This document shows, one piece after another, positions 4,869-5,084 of a stretch of DNA of 5,084 nucleotides (within the stretch, counting starts at the first letter, position 1; the number at the start of each line of letters is the position of its first letter). A program made the position numbers and the translations under genes. The notes below the pieces were generated by a model, which was not told the origin of the DNA, did not search any database, and saw nothing but the letters and a program-made list of their open reading frames with translations. The stretch spans positions 1-5,084 of the forward strand of contig JAGUWA010000032.1 in the NCBI GenBank assembly GCA_020062605.1, given 5' to 3'. Source of the DNA: Parvibaculum sp. GTDB lineage: Bacteria > Pseudomonadota > Alphaproteobacteria > Parvibaculales > Parvibaculaceae.

Positions 4869-5084
4869 ATGCCTCTCACGCTGGAACAAGCAATTGCACT
4901 CGCCGCAAAGGCCCATGAGGGAGAGCGGGACCGAAAGACCGGCGAGCCTTACATTTTTCATGTGGTGCGCGTGACCATGTCCGTGACAGGAGAGAAAGAA
5001 CGGATCGCCGCCGCACTGCACGATGTGGTGGAGCATGTGGACGGCTGGACCCTGGAGCGGCTGGCGCAGGCCGGCGCGCCGCCC
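4869..5084 (+). CDS. HD-domain phosphohydrolase, RelA/SpoT-like hydrolase domain (N-terminal part; cut by window edge)
   Basis: Only the first 72 codons are present and the frame is open at the right edge. The start is ATG at 4869, with AAAGGA (4857-4862) 6 bases upstream. The visible part matches the start of the (p)ppGpp hydrolase HD fold: AIALAAKAHEGERDRKTGEP (8-27), then YIFHVVRV (28-35) where His31 is the first metal-ligand position, and IAAALHDVVEH (46-56) with the His51-Asp52 pair that names the family and a glutamate at 55. The short distance from the N-terminus to the HD motif resembles small single-domain HD proteins (Mesh1/SAH-like) as well as the start of long RelA/SpoT proteins; without the rest I cannot say which. 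Such proteins hydrolyse (p)ppGpp or related nucleotides using a divalent metal. The canonical ED of the RelA/SpoT HDVVEDT motif is EH here (Glu55-His56). Confidence 0.85.
   Translation, partial: MPLTLEQAIALAAKAHEGERDRKTGEPYIFHVVRVTMSVTGEKERIAAALHDVVEHVDGWTLERLAQAGAPP

Overview
The window is GC-rich and almost entirely coding, and looks like ordinary chromosome of an alphaproteobacterium. The evidence for that is high G+C, GTG starts, a COG5473/DUF2189 membrane protein, a TIGR03862-type flavoprotein, and a palindromic intergenic element of a style I associate with Hyphomicrobiales and relatives. I cannot fix the genus from the sequence; Parvibaculum or a related lineage is only a guess. I see no insertion sequence, tRNA, rRNA, CRISPR array or prophage gene, and no stretch longer than about 200 bases without a gene.

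Layout from left to right. (1) A near-perfect 60-base hairpin lies at 34-93, and its base overlaps the stop codon of the first gene. (2) A minus-strand DUF2189 multi-pass membrane protein occupies 93-893. (3) A 193-bp divergent intergenic region follows (894-1086). It ends with a perfect TTGAT-N4-ATCAA palindrome of the FNR/FixK type, touching the Shine-Dalgarno sequence of the next gene. (4) msrA (1087-1701) and msrB (1712-2215) form a tight plus-strand pair. (5) A minus-strand YaiI/UPF0178 gene (2212-2670) overlaps the end of msrB by 4 bp. (6) A plus-strand FAD-dependent oxidoreductase of the BaiN/HI0933 superfamily (2724-3959) diverges from yaiI across 53 bp; both genes use GTG. (7) A minus-strand short-chain dehydrogenase (3946-4725) overlaps it tail to tail by 14 bp. 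(8) The first 72 codons of an HD-domain (RelA/SpoT-like) hydrolase (4869-5084) run off the right edge.

The part with a clear joint function is msrA-msrB. Together these repair both diastereomers of methionine sulfoxide, and both proteins carry export signals: MsrA has a Sec-type signal peptide and MsrB a twin-arginine (Tat) signal. The pair therefore looks like an envelope protein-repair system, with each enzyme using a different export route. The FNR/FixK-type box in front of it suggests control by oxygen or redox state, possibly shared with the divergent DUF2189 gene. The remaining genes look like independent housekeeping or accessory functions packed closely together. No clearly new multi-gene system is visible. 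The most useful leads are the regulatory box, the two-route exported Msr pair, the MsrB lacking its usual recycling cysteine, the SDR with an altered catalytic tetrad, and the long hairpin.
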